Source: Lachnospiraceae bacterium NE2001 | GTDB lineage: Bacteria; Bacillota; Clostridia; Lachnospirales; Lachnospiraceae | Length of the DNA stretch: 64,000 nt | Assembly: GCA_900110635.1 (NCBI GenBank) | Contig: FOEK01000014.1 | Span: 31,458-95,457, forward strand | Reading direction: 5' to 3' | Shown here: piece by piece, positions 7,403-17,986 of the stretch | How the letters are laid out: every line of letters begins with the position of its first letter | Position numbering within the stretch: position 1 is the first letter of the stretch | Made by a program: the position numbers and the translations under genes | Notes under the pieces: generated by a model | What the model was told of the DNA's origin: nothing | The model's input: the letters and a program-made list of their open reading frames with translations, nothing else | Databases searched by the model: none

Positions 7403-9370
7403 ATGTTTGATTTTTATAGAGTGGCAGCCTGCGTACCAGCAGTTATGGTTGCTAATACCGAGTACAATACAGATATGATATTGGAAAAGATGAGTGAGGC
7501 CTATGATTACAAGGCTTCTATTATTGCATTTCCAGAACTTTCAGTATCTGGTTACTCCTGTCAGGATCTTTTCTTTCAGGATACTCTGTTAGAAGGAGTG
7601 AAAAAAGGACTTGGAAGAATAATTGACAGTACAGCTGATAGAGAAGAGGTTGTTATTGTTGGTGCTCCTCTTAAGATATCTAACCGTCTCTACAACACTG
7701 CATTTGTAATTCTTAATACACGTGTACTTGGTATATCAGTTAAGACCTATATTCCTAATCATCACGAATTTTATGAGAAGAGATGGTTCAGCTCCGCCGA
7801 CAGTTTAAGTATCAGCAGTATTACATTTAGTGAGCTGGGTATTGAGCTGGCAACAGAAATAGAGGATTATGAGCTTCCAATAGGCAACAATATAATCTAC
7901 GACATAAATGGTGATATAAAGTTTGCTATAGAGATATGTGAAGACCTCTGGGCTCCTGTATCCCCTTCAAATGCACTTGCTCTTGGCGGAGCAGAGCTTA
8001 TTGTTAATATATCTGCAAGTAATGAAACCATAGCTAAGAGAGAGTATAGAAAGAATCTGGTAAAGCAGCAGTCAGCATCACTTCTATGTGATTATTTATA
8101 CGTATCAGCAGGTTCCGGTGAATCTACACAGGATCTTATATTCTCTGGTCATTCAATCCTTGCAGAAAATGGTGCTGTAATAAATGAGAATAAGGATTTT
8201 ATTGCTTCAGATTATCTTCTTATCGCTGATATGGATCTTGGCAAGATAAGACATGACCGTATGACTTCAACTACATTTGCTGATTCAGTTGACCGTTATA
8301 GAGATGAGATAAGCAAGCTAACAACTCTTTATGTATCTGATGTTACACTTCCTTCATCTGATGGAGAGTATGTATTAGCCTCTAAGAAACCATTTATCCC
8401 TGGTACAAAGGTTAAGAGAATAAAGAGATGTAATGAAATATTCGAGATGCAGGTTGGAGGTCTGGCTAGAAGACTTAGCCTGACATTTTCAAAACCTGTT
8501 GTAGGTGTATCTGGCGGTATGGATTCAACACTTACACTTCTTGTTTGTGCACAGGCGCTGGCTAAGCTGGGAAGAGATCCTTCTGAGCTGGTTGCAATCA
8601 CAATGCCGGCTTTTGGAACCTCTGACAGAACCTATAACAACTCCCTGGCCCTTATTAGAGCACTTGGAACAGAGCCTGTTATCATTGATATAAAAGATTC
8701 CTGTATCCAGCATCTGAAGGATATCGGTCACGATATAGAAACTAAGGATGTCACTTATGAGAATACTCAGGCTCGTGAGAGAACTCAGGTTCTTATGGAC
8801 TATGCAAATAAGGTAGGCGGACTTGTAGTTGGTACTGGTGATCTGTCTGAACTTGCACTTGGATGGTGTACCTATAATGGTGACCAGATGAGTATGTACG
8901 GCGTAAATGGCAGTATTCCTAAAACACTGGTTCGCTGGATGATTGACAGTGTGGTTGAAAATGATATCTTCCCTGAGGCTGAAGAGGTACTTAAGGATAT
9001 CCTTGACACTCCGATCAGTCCAGAACTTCTTCCACCTGATGAAGAGGGTAATATTACTCAAAAAACAGAAGATAAGGTGGGGCCTTATGAGCTTCATGAC
9101 TTCTTTATCTTCTATAGCCTCAGATACGGTTACTCACCATCCAAGATATATTTCCTTGCTAAAAAGGCATTTAAAGATGACTATTCTGACGAAGAGATAC
9201 TTAAATGGATGAAAATGTATTATTCAAGATTCTTTAGTCAGCAGTTTAAACGCAGCTGTATGCCTGATGGTGTAAAGGTAGGTAGTGTATCCATGTCACC
9301 AAGAGGTGATCTGAGAATGCCAAGTGATGCCGCAGCTCTTATCTGGATGGATGAGCTTGAATCCTTATAA
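7403..9370 (+). CDS. nadE: Glutamine-dependent NAD+ synthetase
   Basis: Makes NAD+ from nicotinic acid adenine dinucleotide, ATP and glutamine. The N-terminal nitrilase-type glutaminase domain carries Glu45 (AFPELSVSG) and the nucleophile Cys179 (AIEICEDLW). The C-terminal synthetase domain has the PP-loop SGGMDST at 370-376 and GTGDLSELALGW further on. The 655-residue length is that of the long, glutamine-using bacterial form. AGGAGG lies eight bases before the ATG. It is followed after 23 bases by miaB. Abundant NAD fits an organism with an NAD-linked hydrogenase, but that link is only inference. Confidence 0.96.
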   Translation: MFDFYRVAACVPAVMVANTEYNTDMILEKMSEAYDYKASIIAFPELSVSGYSCQDLFFQDTLLEGVKKGLGRIIDSTADREEVVIVGAPLKISNRLYNTAFVILNTRVLGISVKTYIPNHHEFYEKRWFSSADSLSISSITFSELGIELATEIEDYELPIGNNIIYDINGDIKFAIEICEDLWAPVSPSNALALGGAELIVNISASNETIAKREYRKNLVKQQSASLLCDYLYVSAGSGESTQDLIFSGHSILAENGAVINENKDFIASDYLLIADMDLGKIRHDRMTSTTFADSVDRYRDEISKLTTLYVSDVTLPSSDGEYVLASKKPFIPGTKVKRIKRCNEIFEMQVGGLARRLSLTFSKPVVGVSGGMDSTLTLLVCAQALAKLGRDPSELVAITMPAFGTSDRTYNNSLALIRALGTEPVIIDIKDSCIQHLKDIGHDIETKDVTYENTQARERTQVLMDYANKVGGLVVGTGDLSELALGWCTYNGDQMSMYGVNGSIPKTLVRWMIDSVVENDIFPEAEEVLKDILDTPISPELLPPDEEGNITQKTEDKVGPYELHDFFIFYSLRYGYSPSKIYFLAKKAFKDDYSDEEILKWMKMYYSRFFSQQFKRSCMPDGVKVGSVSMSPRGDLRMPSDAAALIWMDELESL

Positions 9371-9393
9371 AATATTAGAAATAGAGATATATT

Positions 9394-10875
9394 ATGGAAA
9401 ATAAAGAAACACATATTCTGAATAGTGAGATAATAATGAATGCTCCAGCCGAAGAACCTGCACGTCAGGAGTTCTTTATGGACAAATGTCACGAGTACGT
9501 TGAGGAGTATATTATAACTGAGGGACGTACTCCAACCTATCATGTTGAAACCTTTGGCTGTCAGATGAATGCTCACGATTCTGAAAAACTGAAGGGTATC
9601 CTGGAAAAGATAGGATATACAGAATCTGAGGATGAGAAAAATGCTGATTTCGTTATATTTAACACCTGTACAGTCAGGGAAAATGCTAATCAGAAGCTTT
9701 ATGGTCATCTGGGATCTCTTAAAAAGAAAAAGGAAGAGGGCAAAGTTAAGCTTATAGGCATATGTGGCTGTATGATGCAGCAGGAGGATACCTATAACTA
9801 CATAAAAGATAACTATCGATTTGTAGATATAATCTTTGGAACCTATAACTTCTATAAGCTGGCAGAGCTTATGTATAAGCGTCTGTCTGATATGGAGAAA
9901 AGGGTTATAGAAGTCCTCGCTACACCCGAAAAGCAGGTTGAAGCCCTGCCTGAAAAGAGAAAATACAGTTTCAAATCCGGCGTAAATATAATGTATGGTT
10001 GTAATAATTTCTGCACCTACTGCATAGTTCCTTATGTAAGAGGCAGAGAGAGAAGCAGAACTCCCGAAGATATCTTTGAGGAAATAAACAGACTTGTTGA
10101 CTGTGGCTGTGTGGAGATTATGCTTCTGGGACAGAATGTTAATTCCTATGGTGTTAATTTCCTTGAAGAAAGCACAATAATAAATGAAAATCCTGAATAT
10201 GATTTTCCAGACCTGTTAAATGATGTCTGTAAGATTGAAGGTTTAAAGAGAGTAAGATTTATGACCAGTCATCCAAAGGATCTCTCTGAAAAGCTTATTG
10301 ATGTTATAGCAGCTAATCCTAAAGTAGCACAGCATATACATCTTCCTTTCCAGGCTGGTTCCAGCAGGATTCTTAAAGCCATGAACCGTCGTTATTCCAA
10401 GGAAGACTATCTTGCACTTGTTGACAGAATAAGAGAGAAGCTGCCTGACGTATCTCTTACAACTGATATAATGGTTGGCTTCCCTGGCGAAACTGAGGAA
10501 GATATTCAGGATACAATAGATGTTGTCAGATATGCGAAGTTTGATCAGGCCTTTACATTTATCTATTCTGTACGTGCTGGAACTCCTGCCGCAAAGATGG
10601 AGCAGCTGGATCCAAAGTTCGTAGATAAGAACTTTAATAAGGTTCTGGAGGTGGTAAGAGAAACCTGTGCCCAGACCTCTAGCAGATTTGAAGGTCAGAT
10701 AAAAGAAGTGCTGGTAGAACAGGTAAATGATCATATGGATGGATATGTTACCGGCAGAATGGACAACAACATTTTGGTACATTTCCCTGGAACTCCTGAT
10801 CTTATTGGAAGCTTTGTAAATGTAAAACTTGATGAGGCGAAGGGCTTTTACTATATCGGAAAGCTTGCCGAATAA
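9394..10875 (+). CDS. miaB: tRNA-2-methylthio-N6-dimethylallyladenosine synthase
   Basis: Radical SAM methylthiotransferase that adds the 2-methylthio group to i6A37 in tRNAs reading UNN codons. The N-terminal UPF0004 domain begins near residue 48 (VETFGCQMNAHDSEK) with three cluster cysteines. The radical SAM motif is YGCNNFCTYC (CX3CX2C) in the middle, followed by VRGRERSR, and a TRAM domain ends the protein. About 45 extra N-terminal residues precede the first domain. It works after MiaA, whose gene is in the same block at 15.6 kb, so both steps of ms2i6A formation are encoded here. Confidence 0.97.
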   Translation: MENKETHILNSEIIMNAPAEEPARQEFFMDKCHEYVEEYIITEGRTPTYHVETFGCQMNAHDSEKLKGILEKIGYTESEDEKNADFVIFNTCTVRENANQKLYGHLGSLKKKKEEGKVKLIGICGCMMQQEDTYNYIKDNYRFVDIIFGTYNFYKLAELMYKRLSDMEKRVIEVLATPEKQVEALPEKRKYSFKSGVNIMYGCNNFCTYCIVPYVRGRERSRTPEDIFEEINRLVDCGCVEIMLLGQNVNSYGVNFLEESTIINENPEYDFPDLLNDVCKIEGLKRVRFMTSHPKDLSEKLIDVIAANPKVAQHIHLPFQAGSSRILKAMNRRYSKEDYLALVDRIREKLPDVSLTTDIMVGFPGETEEDIQDTIDVVRYAKFDQAFTFIYSVRAGTPAAKMEQLDPKFVDKNFNKVLEVVRETCAQTSSRFEGQIKEVLVEQVNDHMDGYVTGRMDNNILVHFPGTPDLIGSFVNVKLDEAKGFYYIGKLAE

Positions 10876-10918
10876 TAATTTTCTATAAAATGTAACCATA
10901 TAATGAAAGTAAACAACA

Positions 10919-13603
10919 ATGAATTCTAAAGATATTGACAGAACTAAATTATCACCAATGATGCAGCATTATCTTGCTACAAAGGATGAACACCCAGATT
11001 CTATACTTTTCTATAGGCTGGGTGATTTCTATGAAATGTTTTTTGAAGATGCTGAAGACGTATCAAGAGAACTGGAGCTGACATTAACAGGCAAGGACTG
11101 CGGTATGGAAGAGAGAGCTCCAATGTGTGGTATTCCATATCATGCTGCAGAGATCTATATTGGAAAGCTTATTGAGAAGGGCCATAAGGTTGCAATATGT
11201 GAACAGGTTCAGGACCCTAAGCTGGCAAAAGGTCTTGTTGAACGTAAGGTTATCCGTATTGTTACTCCAGGAACCAATATGGGTGACTCAAGCCTAGTTG
11301 ATGATAAGAATAAATATATTATGTGCATCTCTGAACTTAAAAGAGCAGAGAGAAATGGTGGTACAGTATATGGAATAGCTGTATCTGATATTTCAACTGG
11401 AGAGTTCAATTGTACAAGCATTGGAAATGTAACAAAGATTCTTGATGAAATAGTCAGATACCAGCCTAAAGAGATTGTAATAGGTGAAAATGCTGAATTA
11501 GTAAACAATAATCATTTTATGTCAACCTATTATGAGCTGCTTAACAAATTATCTATTACTGAGAGCAAAATTAAAGATAATAAATATAATATCGACACGG
11601 CTACAAAGATCATCGAAGGTCAGTTTAGAGTTTCTGGTGTAGAGGGGCTTGGACTTAAGGATTATCCAGAGATTGTTTCCGCTGCAGGAGCACTTATTGG
11701 ATATTTATATGATACCCAGATGAGTTCTTTGGGACAGATAAATCACCTTAAGCTATATTTTGCTAATCAATATATGATCATTGATTCCTCTACTAAGCGA
11801 AATCTTGAGCTTACAGAGACCATGAGAGATGGTATGAGATATGGATCTCTTCTTTGGGTACTTGATAAGACTAAGACAGCTATGGGAGCCCGCAAGCTTC
11901 GCAGTTTTATAGAAACTCCTCTTATGGATAGGGAACGTATAGAAGATAGACTAGATGCTATAGAAGCATTAAATGTCAGCGTTATGGACCGTGATGAGAT
12001 GAGAGAATATCTTAGTTCCATATATGATATGGAACGTCTTATGACTCGAATCTCTATGAAAACGGCCAATCCTAGAGATCTTCTAAGTTTCAAAACCTCA
12101 CTTACATATCTTCCTGCAATTCAGAATCTTTTTAAGGAGTTTACCGGAAAACTCTTTAGTGAAATGTATCAGAATATGGATACTCTTCAGGATATCTATG
12201 AGATACTTGAAAGAGCCATTGATGAGGATGCTCCTATTACAGTCAGAGAAGGCGGTATATTTAAGTCTGGATATAATCTTGTTATTGATGATTACCGTGA
12301 CAAGAAGTTAAATGCTAAGAATATCCTGGCTGAGCTGGAAGAGAGAGAACGCGAGAAAACAGGTATTAAAAATCTTAAGATAAAGTTTAATCGCGTATTT
12401 GGATATTTCCTAGAAGTAACAAACTCTTACAAATCACTGGTACCTGATTATTTTATACGAAAACAGACACTGGCAAATGCAGAAAGATTTACCACAGATG
12501 AATTAAGTCGATTGTCCAGTGACATACTTAGCGCTGAAGAAAATCTCTTTGGTCTTGAATATGATGAGTTCGTTAAACTTCGTGACGAGCTGGCACTGGA
12601 GATAGAGAGAGTTCAAAGAACAGCTGATTATATAGCTATTGCTGATGTTATGGCATCTCTTTCTGTTGTATCTGTAAGAGCTAACTATGTTCGACCTGCT
12701 ATCACTGAAGACGGTATTATAGATATCAAAGGTGGTCGTCATCCAGTTATTGAGAAGATAATGAATCAGGATGATTTTATACCTAATGATACTTATCTTG
12801 ACGGTCAGGGAAATCGAATTATGATAATTACTGGTCCAAATATGGCTGGTAAATCAACATACATGAGACAGACAGCTCTTATATCACTTATGGCCCAAAT
12901 TGGTTCATTTGTCCCAGCGGACAGTGCAAGCATATCTATATGTGACCGAATATTTACAAGAGTTGGCGCCAGCGATGATCTGTCTCAGGGACAGTCAACC
13001 TTTATGGTTGAAATGAGTGAGGTGGCAAATATTCTCCGAAATGCTACCAGGGATTCGCTTATTATTATGGACGAGATAGGAAGAGGTACATCAACATTTG
13101 ACGGACTTTCTATTGCCTGGGCTGTTGTAGAATATATAGCTGATAAGGATTCTATTGGAGCAAAGACTCTGTTTGCAACCCATTATCACGAGCTAACAGA
13201 TCTGGAAGATAAGCTGTCATCCGTAAATAATTACTCAATTGCGATCAAACACGATGGAGACAGCCTGGTATTTCTCAGAAAGATAATCCCTGGCGGGGCA
13301 GATCGTTCATATGGAATAGAGGTTGCTGAACTGGCTGGTGTTCCATCTGTGGTTACTGACAGAGCAAAGGAAATAGCAGCTATACTCAGTGAAGAGGATA
13401 TAACTGGCAGAGCAAAGGACATAAAGGTTGTTACCTCCCATAAGGAAGCAAAGAAGAGTAAGGATACTCCTGGACAGCTGTCACTCTTTGCATCAACAGA
13501 AGAGATGAATATTACCTCTGAGCTAAAGAATATGGACCTGGATAATATGACTCCGGTAAAGGCTCTCCTTTATCTTCAGGAGCTTAAGGAACGTTTGAAC
13601 TAA
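10919..13603 (+). CDS. mutS: DNA mismatch repair protein MutS
   Basis: Recognises base mismatches and recruits MutL. The mismatch-reading Phe37 and Glu39 (DFYEMFFE) lie in the N-terminal domain, and the C-terminal ABC ATPase has Walker A GPNMAGKST starting at 639, with the Walker B stretch IIMDEIGRGTSTFDG further on. The 894 residues are slightly longer than usual because of a loop around 150-230. It is directly followed (10 bases) by mutL. The ribosome site before ATG 10919 is weak (GAAAG, some distance upstream). Confidence 0.97.
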   Translation: MNSKDIDRTKLSPMMQHYLATKDEHPDSILFYRLGDFYEMFFEDAEDVSRELELTLTGKDCGMEERAPMCGIPYHAAEIYIGKLIEKGHKVAICEQVQDPKLAKGLVERKVIRIVTPGTNMGDSSLVDDKNKYIMCISELKRAERNGGTVYGIAVSDISTGEFNCTSIGNVTKILDEIVRYQPKEIVIGENAELVNNNHFMSTYYELLNKLSITESKIKDNKYNIDTATKIIEGQFRVSGVEGLGLKDYPEIVSAAGALIGYLYDTQMSSLGQINHLKLYFANQYMIIDSSTKRNLELTETMRDGMRYGSLLWVLDKTKTAMGARKLRSFIETPLMDRERIEDRLDAIEALNVSVMDRDEMREYLSSIYDMERLMTRISMKTANPRDLLSFKTSLTYLPAIQNLFKEFTGKLFSEMYQNMDTLQDIYEILERAIDEDAPITVREGGIFKSGYNLVIDDYRDKKLNAKNILAELEEREREKTGIKNLKIKFNRVFGYFLEVTNSYKSLVPDYFIRKQTLANAERFTTDELSRLSSDILSAEENLFGLEYDEFVKLRDELALEIERVQRTADYIAIADVMASLSVVSVRANYVRPAITEDGIIDIKGGRHPVIEKIMNQDDFIPNDTYLDGQGNRIMIITGPNMAGKSTYMRQTALISLMAQIGSFVPADSASISICDRIFTRVGASDDLSQGQSTFMVEMSEVANILRNATRDSLIIMDEIGRGTSTFDGLSIAWAVVEYIADKDSIGAKTLFATHYHELTDLEDKLSSVNNYSIAIKHDGDSLVFLRKIIPGGADRSYGIEVAELAGVPSVVTDRAKEIAAILSEEDITGRAKDIKVVTSHKEAKKSKDTPGQLSLFASTEEMNITSELKNMDLDNMTPVKALLYLQELKERLN

Positions 13604-13613
13604 GGATACTTAC

Positions 13614-15644
13614 ATGATTAAAATATTAGACCAACATACAATAGATAAGATAGCAGCAGGCGAAGTAATTGAACGTCCATCATCCGTTGTAAAGGAACTG
13701 GTGGAAAACTCCATTGATTCTCACGCCACAAGAATAACAGTTGAGATAACAGATGGTGGTACCTCTATGATTAGAGTTACTGATAATGGTGACGGTATCG
13801 AAGAATCAGATGTTCGTAAAGCATTTTACAGTCATGCCACTAGTAAGCTTGATAATGTGGATGATCTGCTTGCTATATCATCTCTTGGTTTCAGAGGTGA
13901 GGCATTATCCACTATTGCAGCTATATCCCGTGTTGAAATGATAACTAAGACCAGAAGCTCACTTACTGGTTACAAGTATGCCATAGAAGGTGGCAAAGAA
14001 ACTGAATTTACTGAGATTGGAGCTCCGGATGGAACGACCATAATTGCTCGTGATATTTTCTTTAATACACCAGCACGTCTAAAGTTTCTTAAAACCAATA
14101 TGACTGAAGGCTCCTATATAAATGATATGATGACGCATATAGCCCTTTCGAATCCTGATGTAGCTATAAAGCTTATCTCCGGTGGCAAGACCATAATCGA
14201 TACTCAGGGAGATGGAAGACTGAAGGAAACCATATATAGCTTATATGGAAAAGAGATAGCACGCGGTCTTCTAGATGTCGACTATGCTGATGAAAACATT
14301 AAGATCTCTGGATATATAGGTAAACCATTTTTATCAAAGGGAAACAGAGGTTTTGAAAACTACTTTGTAAATAAGCGTTTTATTAAGAGCCCTGTTGTTA
14401 ATAGAGCTATTGAAGAAGCATACAAGACTCATATTATGCAGCATAAGTTTCCATATACAGCACTCTTTATCGAGCTGCCTACCTATATGGTGGATGTTAA
14501 TGTTCATCCTGCAAAACGTGAATTCAGATTTGATGATGAAAAAGGACTGTTTCACGCAGTATTCCATGCAGTTCAGGATGCCCTTGCAGATAAGGTTATG
14601 ATTCCTGATGCTGAAGCAGAATATGTGGCCAAACCAGTAATTAAAGAAGAACCTGAGAAGCCTGCATATGTTACCCCGGTCAAAGCTCCTTCTACTGAAC
14701 CAGCTATATCTAAAACAGTAGATACACTAGATATGACTGAATCTAAGAATACTTCCTATGTGTCTGATAATCATAGTAATGGCTTTAATAAGGGAGGTAA
14801 GGGCAGCTTCAGTATATTAGAAAGCCTGCTTCCGAAGGATTATCTGGATAAATTATCAGAGAAGAGTAATACTGAATCGAATAACATAGCATCAACCGAA
14901 ACCATAGATACATCCTCATCTGATAAATTAACTGAAACTGTAGATACATCATCATCTGGTGTATCATCTAAAAATCTGGGTTATGAATCATCACCTAAAT
15001 CAGATAAAACCACGTATGTTCAGACTGAAATGTCAGAAACCAGATTTCTTTCTGAAGAAGCAAGAGGTCATCACAAAATTATCGGTCAGGTATTTAAAAC
15101 CTACTGGATAACTGAGTATGACGGATGCCTATATCTTATGGATCAGCACGCTGCTCATGAAAAGGTAAATTATGAGACATTTCTTGCTGAGTTTAAAGAA
15201 CGAAAGATACATAGTCAGAATATGTTTCCGCCTGAAATAGTTTCTCTTACAAATGCTGAAAAACAGGCGGTTCTCGAAAATACTGAGTATCTTAGAGAAT
15301 ATGGCTTTGAGATTGAGGAGTTTGGTGGTAACGATGTTAAGCTGTCAGCAATGCCCGCCAATCTTATAGGATTGGATGGAAGAGAAGTCTTTACTGAACT
15401 AGTTGCTTATCTTACAGACGGTGTATCTGAAGTGACAGAAGATATATTTGTAAGAAAACTTGCTACTATGGGATGTAAGGCTGCAATAAAGGGCAATCAG
15501 GAAATCTCAGAATATGAAATACGTGACCTTATTGAGAAGCTGATGAAGCTAAAGGATCCATACACCTGCCCACATGGTCGTCCAACTCTTATTAAAATGA
15601 CTAAAGAAGAACTGGACAAAAAGTTTAAACGTATTGTTGAATAA
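13614..15644 (+). CDS. mutL: DNA mismatch repair protein MutL (endonuclease form)
   Basis: GHKL ATPase with a C-terminal nicking domain. N-terminal motifs ELVENSIDS, DNGDGI and SLGFRGEAL are intact. The metal-binding endonuclease motif DQHAAHEKVNYE (Asp510 to Glu521) and the later CPHGRP (from Cys652) are present, so this MutL is expected to nick DNA itself, as in bacteria lacking MutH. The linker (about 340-480) is long, Ser/Thr-rich and internally repetitive (VDTSSS occurs beside IDTSSS). It lies between mutS and miaA with gaps of 10 and 2 bases. Confidence 0.96.
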   Translation: MIKILDQHTIDKIAAGEVIERPSSVVKELVENSIDSHATRITVEITDGGTSMIRVTDNGDGIEESDVRKAFYSHATSKLDNVDDLLAISSLGFRGEALSTIAAISRVEMITKTRSSLTGYKYAIEGGKETEFTEIGAPDGTTIIARDIFFNTPARLKFLKTNMTEGSYINDMMTHIALSNPDVAIKLISGGKTIIDTQGDGRLKETIYSLYGKEIARGLLDVDYADENIKISGYIGKPFLSKGNRGFENYFVNKRFIKSPVVNRAIEEAYKTHIMQHKFPYTALFIELPTYMVDVNVHPAKREFRFDDEKGLFHAVFHAVQDALADKVMIPDAEAEYVAKPVIKEEPEKPAYVTPVKAPSTEPAISKTVDTLDMTESKNTSYVSDNHSNGFNKGGKGSFSILESLLPKDYLDKLSEKSNTESNNIASTETIDTSSSDKLTETVDTSSSGVSSKNLGYESSPKSDKTTYVQTEMSETRFLSEEARGHHKIIGQVFKTYWITEYDGCLYLMDQHAAHEKVNYETFLAEFKERKIHSQNMFPPEIVSLTNAEKQAVLENTEYLREYGFEIEEFGGNDVKLSAMPANLIGLDGREVFTELVAYLTDGVSEVTEDIFVRKLATMGCKAAIKGNQEISEYEIRDLIEKLMKLKDPYTCPHGRPTLIKMTKEELDKKFKRIVE

Positions 15645-15646
15645 AT

Positions 15647-16657
15647 ATGAATGAAGATAAGAAGAAATTAATTGTATTAACTGGACCTACTGCAGTAGGT
15701 AAGACTGATCTCTCCATAAATCTGGCAAAAGCGATGAATGGAGAGATTATTTCTGCTGACAGTGCTCAGGTTTATAAAGGCCTTGATATTGGTAGTGCCA
15801 AGATTACTAATGAAGAAATGCAGGGAGTTAGACATCACCTTATAGATGTATATAAACCAGATTTTCCATTTGATGTAACTGTTTTTAAGAATGAAGCAAA
15901 AAGGCTGGTTGATGAGATAACCTCCCGAGGAAATGTACCTATTGTCGTGGGAGGTACCGGATTTTATATACAAGCGCTTCTATATGATATAGATTTTAAA
16001 AATGAAGAGGAGGACTCTTCTTCGAGAGAATATCGTAAGGAGCTTGAGGATTATCTGGCTGAGACAAATGATATAGATACTTTGTATGACCGTCTAAAAA
16101 CGGTTGATCCAGTATCAGCGGAGATGATCCATAAGAATAATCATCGTAAGGTTATCAGAGCTCTGGAGTTCTATCATATTCATGGAACACCAATTTCTGA
16201 GCATAATGCGGCTGAAAGAAAAAAGGAATCCGTTTATGACAGCCGTTACTATGTGCTTACAATGAATCGGGAGAGGCTATATAGCCGAATTGAGCAAAGA
16301 GTTGATATAATGCGTGATGCAGGACTTGTTGATGAAGTAAAGAATCTTCGTGCGGCAGGCTATAATATGTCTATGAACTCTATGCAGGCTATCGGGTATA
16401 AAGAGATATTCCAGGCATTAGACAGAATAGATAGTGAAGCAATTCAGGATCCAGAACTAGTAAAACAAATAATGGATGATGCTTTCTTCTTAATTAAAAT
16501 GAATACAAGACATTTTGCCAAGAGACAGATGACCTGGTTCAGACGAGAAAAAGACGTTATATGGCTGGATAAAGATATCTTCTCTGATAATTACAGTCTT
16601 AGTTCTGAAGAGACCGATAAAATGATACTGGAATGTATACTAAAAGATAATAAATAA
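15647..16657 (+). CDS. miaA: tRNA dimethylallyltransferase MiaA
   Basis: Transfers the dimethylallyl group to A37 of tRNAs, the step before MiaB. Walker A GPTAVGKT at 13-20, then ADSAQVYKGLDIGSAK, GGTGFYIQALL and the C-terminal RHFAKRQMTWFR typical of the family. The 336 residues are near normal length. It starts two bases after the mutL stop, so translation is probably coupled. The order mutS-mutL-miaA is common in Firmicutes. Confidence 0.97.
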   Translation: MNEDKKKLIVLTGPTAVGKTDLSINLAKAMNGEIISADSAQVYKGLDIGSAKITNEEMQGVRHHLIDVYKPDFPFDVTVFKNEAKRLVDEITSRGNVPIVVGGTGFYIQALLYDIDFKNEEEDSSSREYRKELEDYLAETNDIDTLYDRLKTVDPVSAEMIHKNNHRKVIRALEFYHIHGTPISEHNAAERKKESVYDSRYYVLTMNRERLYSRIEQRVDIMRDAGLVDEVKNLRAAGYNMSMNSMQAIGYKEIFQALDRIDSEAIQDPELVKQIMDDAFFLIKMNTRHFAKRQMTWFRREKDVIWLDKDIFSDNYSLSSEETDKMILECILKDNK

Positions 16658-16675
16658 AATACTAAGAGGAATGAT

Positions 16676-17977
16676 ATGATTGAAAACACATTAAAAGAAT
16701 ACTATCTTCAGTGCGGCATCTCTGAAAAGGTATATGACTACTGTGCAGAGATAGAAGCTAGATTAAAACCACGATTTGAAAAGATAGACAAGGTGGCAGA
16801 ACTTAATCAGATAAAGGTACAGCAGGCCATGGCCAGATGTCGTCTTGCTGAGGAACATTTAAGAGGAACCACAGGCTATGGTTATAATGACAGTGGTCGT
16901 GATACTCTTGAAAAGATATATGCAGAGATATTTCATACAGAGGATGCTCTTGTCCGTCAGCAGATAACCTGTGGTACCCACGCACTTACCATAGCGCTAG
17001 CTGGAAATCTGAGACCTGGAGACGAGATACTATCAGTCGCAGGTGCTGTTTATGACACACTTCAGGGTGTTATTGGTGTTCGACCTGAGAAGGGTTCTCT
17101 TGCAGAATATGGCATAACCTATAACCAGGTGGACCTTCTTCCAAATGGAGGCTGGGACTATGATGGCATTAAGACGGCAATAAATGATAAAACTAAGCTG
17201 ATTGAGATTCAAAGATCAAAGGGCTATGATACAAGACCGTCTCTATCTGTTGAGGCTATAGGTGAGGTTATAGCATATATCAGGGAGATAGAAAAAGAGA
17301 AGAATACCCATATCATCATAATGGTTGATAACTGTTATGGTGAGTTTGTGGAAACAATAGAACCATCTGACGTTGGTGCTGATATGGTTGTTGGATCGCT
17401 TATCAAGAATATTGGTGGAGGTCTTGCACCTATTGGTGGATATATATGTGGCACAAAGGAATGTGTTGAAAACTGTGCTGCAAGACTTATTACTCCTGGC
17501 ATAGGAAAAGAAGTTGGTGCATCTCTGGGTATAACAGCTCAGTTTGCAGAGGGCTTGTTCCTTGCTCCAACAGTTACGGCAGCAGCTCTTAAAGGAGCTA
17601 TATTTGCTGCAAATGTTTATGAGGGGCTTGGTTTTAAAGCAATTCCTGATTCAAATGAGGAACGCTACGATATAATTGAGGCAGTAACGCTTGGAAAGCC
17701 GGAGCTCATAGAAGCTTTCTGTGAAGGTATTCAATCAGCTGCTCCAGTTGACAGCTTTGTTAAACCAGTACCTTGGGCAATGCCTGGCTACGACTCGGAC
17801 GTCATAATGGCAGCAGGTGCATTTATCTCAGGAGCATCAATCGAACTATCAGCTGACGCGCCTATGAAAGAGCCTTATGCTGTATATTTCCAAGGTGGAC
17901 TTACATATCCGCACGCTAAATTTGGCATAATGATGTCCCTCCAGAAAATTGTAGAAAAAAACCTTATTGTATGGTAA
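16676..17977 (+). CDS. PLP-dependent 'methionine gamma-lyase / aluminium resistance' family protein
   Basis: A fold-type I PLP enzyme of the family often labelled aluminium resistance protein (YnbB in B. subtilis); the true substrate is not established. The 433 residues show the family pattern: RQQITCGTHALTIAL for cofactor phosphate contacts, MVDNCYGEF with the cofactor-contacting Asp, and VVGSLIKNIGGG with the Schiff-base Lys. AAGAGGAATG precedes the ATG closely. The gene commonly follows the miaA region in Firmicutes, as here. A role in sulfur amino acid or cell wall metabolism would be speculation. Confidence 0.88.
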   Translation: MIENTLKEYYLQCGISEKVYDYCAEIEARLKPRFEKIDKVAELNQIKVQQAMARCRLAEEHLRGTTGYGYNDSGRDTLEKIYAEIFHTEDALVRQQITCGTHALTIALAGNLRPGDEILSVAGAVYDTLQGVIGVRPEKGSLAEYGITYNQVDLLPNGGWDYDGIKTAINDKTKLIEIQRSKGYDTRPSLSVEAIGEVIAYIREIEKEKNTHIIIMVDNCYGEFVETIEPSDVGADMVVGSLIKNIGGGLAPIGGYICGTKECVENCAARLITPGIGKEVGASLGITAQFAEGLFLAPTVTAAALKGAIFAANVYEGLGFKAIPDSNEERYDIIEAVTLGKPELIEAFCEGIQSAAPVDSFVKPVPWAMPGYDSDVIMAAGAFISGASIELSADAPMKEPYAVYFQGGLTYPHAKFGIMMSLQKIVEKNLIVW

Positions 17978-17986
17978 CATAACGGT

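Noticed and set aside
10243..10899. 218-residue minus-strand open frame across miaB
   Set aside because: Antisense to strongly conserved miaB coding sequence; no ribosome site, no recognisable motif, and similar long shadows occur elsewhere owing to codon bias.
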